Assembly: GCA_003141275.1 (NCBI GenBank)
Contig: PLLM01000059.1
Location: 1 to 64,000, forward strand
Reading direction: 5' to 3'
From: Phycisphaerales bacterium
GTDB taxonomy: Bacteria > Planctomycetota > Phycisphaerae > Sedimentisphaerales > Anaerobacaceae
Length of the DNA stretch: 64,000 nt
Positions 61,904 to 64,000 of the stretch are shown one piece after another; position 1 is the stretch's first letter; each line of letters begins with the position of its first letter. A model generated the notes under the pieces. That model was not told the origin of the DNA. It saw nothing but the letters and a program-made list of their open reading frames with translations, and ran no database searches. A program made the translations under genes and the position numbers.

Positions 61904-64000
61904 AACAAGGGAGGATATCGAAAAGAGGGCGAAATCGCCAGAAGAAGAATGGGTGGCAAAACATGTTCCAAGGTTCGATAAAGTTAGACCTTACTACGTG
62001 AAATATGAAGAGTTTCTAAAGGAGGTTCTCAAAGAGGCTTGCAGCAAGTTTGCCCCGCTGGCCATAATAGAGGCGCGTGCCAAGAGCATACCGAGTTTTG
62101 CTGAGAAGATATTGCGTAAACGCCCCCTGTATATTGACCCGACAGACCCGTTGCCGCCGGATCCATTGATTCGCATAACGGATCTTTGCGGTGGGCGTGT
62201 TATAACTCAGACTTCAGACCAAGTGCACGCTGTGTGCCAGTTCATCGAGCAAGCATTCGATATCGACGGGAAGAACAGCGAGGATGTTAGTAACCGGCTC
62301 AAGCCCACGGAATTTGGTTACCGTTCCGTCCACTACATCGTTCAGATTAATCCCGATAAACTCAAGGCCGCCGGTATAGCTCTCAACATCCCTAAAGGCA
62401 TTCTTGGCTACGGCCCCGATGAGATCGGTCCAGAGGCGGCCAACCGACCGCTCAAAGCTGAGATTCAGGTTCGCACACTTCTCGAGCATGCCTGGGCTGA
62501 TATTGGCCACGAAATGACCTATAAGACGGAATTTAAAGTGCCAGACCGGATTAACCGCCAATTTGCCGCAATAGCCGCCACCCTGGAAAGTACAGATCGT
62601 GAATTTGGGAATCTGATACATGGTTTGGATGAATTCAAATCGAATTTTGGAGCCTATCATACACGAGATGAAGTTGAAGCCGAAATCGCCAAGCTCCGGA
62701 TTGTGCTTGCTAATTGTCCGGATGAAGCGGGATTGGCCGCTAAGGTTGCCCAGCTTGCTTTAGCCATCGGCCGACATGAAATGGCTTTGGAAGAGACTAA
62801 AAAATTCACCACGGGAAATAATAGCGCCATCCATCGGGTTCGTGGTATCGCTCTGACTGAGCTTTACGCAGACCATCCCAAAAGCGATGAATTTATCGAA
62901 GGCCGTGGTGAACTTGAGAAAGCATGTCAAGGACAGGGCCAGGGCCGCGATGCGGAAACGTTGTGCCTGCTGGCGGAATCCTGGGCGTATGATAATAACA
63001 ACGAGGCCCGCAAGTTGTTCTCCGAGGCTATCGAGGTTGATTCGGCCAATCCTATTGCACTGTGCCATTATCTGGAATTTGAGATTGCTCATCTCGGAAA
63101 TAACCTGCCTATCCAGTTGACCAAACCTATGATCAAAGCAGCGATGGCACGGTGCCACAAGCAGATAGAAGGTAAGGTCAATCTGCCGGCGGCATGGTCG
63201 AGTCTATCTATGTTTCATCTGCTACTGGGTGAACCGTTTGATGCACTCGATGCGCTGGCCCATCTGATCTGTTTGTGTGAGACCCCGGCGGATAAGACGC
63301 CATCACGGAATTGTGCCGTAGGGCGTGCGTTGCGGCGTATGCGTAACACTCTCGAACATATCCGCTGTATCAGTGAGAAACTGGAAGGTTTTGGGTGGTT
63401 TGAGCGACTATTGTTTTTGGCGTTATCAGTTCGTGTCAAAGATAAGGCTGCGATATCGAAACTTGCTACATTGGCCTCATGGGCAACTTCAGGCCACAGC
63501 CCCCACTTTACACCGAATCAGGCGATTTTGATTATCTCTGGTGGTTGCGCACCATCCGTGAAAAATATTATCAGCACGTTGAGAGATGACCTGCTGCAAG
63601 CTGCGGATGGATTAAAATTTTCGATAATCAGCGGCGGGACAGCATGGGGTATGAGCGGTCTTGCTGGTGATATCGCAGAAGCTTCTAACAAACGTATTCT
63701 CGCTTATGGCTATTTACCTCGTTCACTACCTCGCGGTGTGGATGAGGAAAAAAATAAAACCCGTTTTGACGATTGTTTCAGCAGTCCCGGTACTGATTTT
63801 ACCCCTTTGGATTCGTTGCAGGGCTGGACAGATCTGGTTGCCGCCGGTGTGGATACCAATCGTGTCAAACTGCTTAGTTATTGTGGTGGCAGAATTTCGC
63901 GGATTGAATTAGTTGCCGCACTGGCCCTTGGTGCCCGTGTGGGACTTGTGCAGGATGCCGCCATACCAAAAGAACGACAGTTTATCGACCCGACATGGCA
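61896..64000 (+). CDS. RelA/SpoT synthetase-TPR-SLOG fusion protein (3' partial)
   Basis: Open from ATG 61896 to the window end (at least 701 codons). Residues about 80-245 form a RelA/SpoT nucleotidyltransferase domain: RITDLCGGRVI, GYRSVHYIVQ, AEIQVRTLLEHAWADIGHEM. A helical TPR-like middle follows (LCLLAESWAYDNNNEARKLF). From about residue 545 a SLOG/TRPM-LSDAT-like Rossmann domain appears (AILIISGGCAPSVKNI, FSIISGGTAWGMSGLAGDIA). The synthetase motifs look intact, so pyrophosphoryl transfer to a nucleotide is expected; the SLOG domain would bind a nucleotide ligand. GGGGA precedes the ATG. No HD hydrolase domain is fused; the Nudix partner may fill that role. Confidence 0.85.
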   Translation, partial: MTETREDIEKRAKSPEEEWVAKHVPRFDKVRPYYVKYEEFLKEVLKEACSKFAPLAIIEARAKSIPSFAEKILRKRPLYIDPTDPLPPDPLIRITDLCGGRVITQTSDQVHAVCQFIEQAFDIDGKNSEDVSNRLKPTEFGYRSVHYIVQINPDKLKAAGIALNIPKGILGYGPDEIGPEAANRPLKAEIQVRTLLEHAWADIGHEMTYKTEFKVPDRINRQFAAIAATLESTDREFGNLIHGLDEFKSNFGAYHTRDEVEAEIAKLRIVLANCPDEAGLAAKVAQLALAIGRHEMALEETKKFTTGNNSAIHRVRGIALTELYADHPKSDEFIEGRGELEKACQGQGQGRDAETLCLLAESWAYDNNNEARKLFSEAIEVDSANPIALCHYLEFEIAHLGNNLPIQLTKPMIKAAMARCHKQIEGKVNLPAAWSSLSMFHLLLGEPFDALDALAHLICLCETPADKTPSRNCAVGRALRRMRNTLEHIRCISEKLEGFGWFERLLFLALSVRVKDKAAISKLATLASWATSGHSPHFTPNQAILIISGGCAPSVKNIISTLRDDLLQAADGLKFSIISGGTAWGMSGLAGDIAEASNKRILAYGYLPRSLPRGVDEEKNKTRFDDCFSSPGTDFTPLDSLQGWTDLVAAGVDTNRVKLLSYCGGRISRIELVAALALGARVGLVQDAAIPKERQFIDPTW

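Overview
The window reads as a Planctomycetota chromosome, probably of the class Phycisphaerae. The main marker is a 2,235-residue secreted protein ending in two tandem dockerin-like repeats of the 'GDFNGN..DLADFAIFARAW' type that is common in that class. Large TIR/FGE-sulfatase, DUF4062/NACHT and RyR proteins fit the same group. This assignment is inference; no rRNA gene is present.

Layout. (1) 1-1051 is core genome: the 3' part of rplQ, a HIT-family hydrolase and an initiator tRNA-fMet. (2) From the tRNA 3' end (1043-1131) to an imperfect 88-bp copy of the same sequence (51575-51662) lies a 50.5-kb block that looks like a genomic island with attL/attR-like ends. In order it holds: a minus-strand type I restriction-modification operon (hsdM-hsdS-NucS-like nuclease-hsdR-YgjP-like metalloprotease-DCD-domain protein, then three small genes); a branched-chain-amino-acid-type ABC transporter operon (livK...livH..livM-livG-livF) interleaved with a methyltransferase, a membrane TPR-like protein, two radical-SAM enzymes and an alpha-toroid-like protein; a phage-like remnant (large serine recombinase, terminase, HTH protein, ParB-methyltransferase); a coupled XPD/DinG-type helicase plus split type IA topoisomerase operon; a SIR2-TPR protein; a TPR / DUF5706-like membrane protein / TPR-kinase operon; an Mrr-type nuclease followed by an integron attC-like site; and the giant dockerin-type surface protein. 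(3) 51.9-64 kb, to the right of the island, is a second conflict or nucleotide-signalling region: a DUF4062-NACHT-TPR STAND ATPase, a dead sigma-54-type AAA fragment, an RCK channel-like protein with a C-terminal RyR domain, broken N-termini of TIR-like and DUF4062 genes, a TIR-TPR-double-FGE protein whose last domain carries a codon signature of diversity-generating retroelement (DGR) mutagenesis, a transposase remnant, a Nudix hydrolase and a RelA/SpoT-TPR-SLOG fusion that runs off the window.

How the genes may work together. The R-M operon, the helicase/topoisomerase operon, SIR2-TPR, Mrr, the STAND ATPase and the TIR-FGE protein all have architectures typical of phage defence. The right-hand cluster combines a nucleotide synthetase/SLOG protein, a Nudix nucleotide hydrolase, an RyR-RCK sensor channel and a TIR protein, which suggests nucleotide-signal-gated effectors. 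A dispersed intergenic element of about 110-190 bp occurs five times between 35 and 61 kb. Four copies place a GGTC block exactly 21 nt before a TATAAT/TATTAT box, so the accessory genes may share a copied promoter-like leader.

The most unusual observation is the topoisomerase. Type IA motifs occur in permuted order, and the reading frame stops (TGATG) just before the catalytic 'TYPR' motif, which then opens the next, coupled ORF. No CRISPR array and no reverse transcriptase gene was found in the window.
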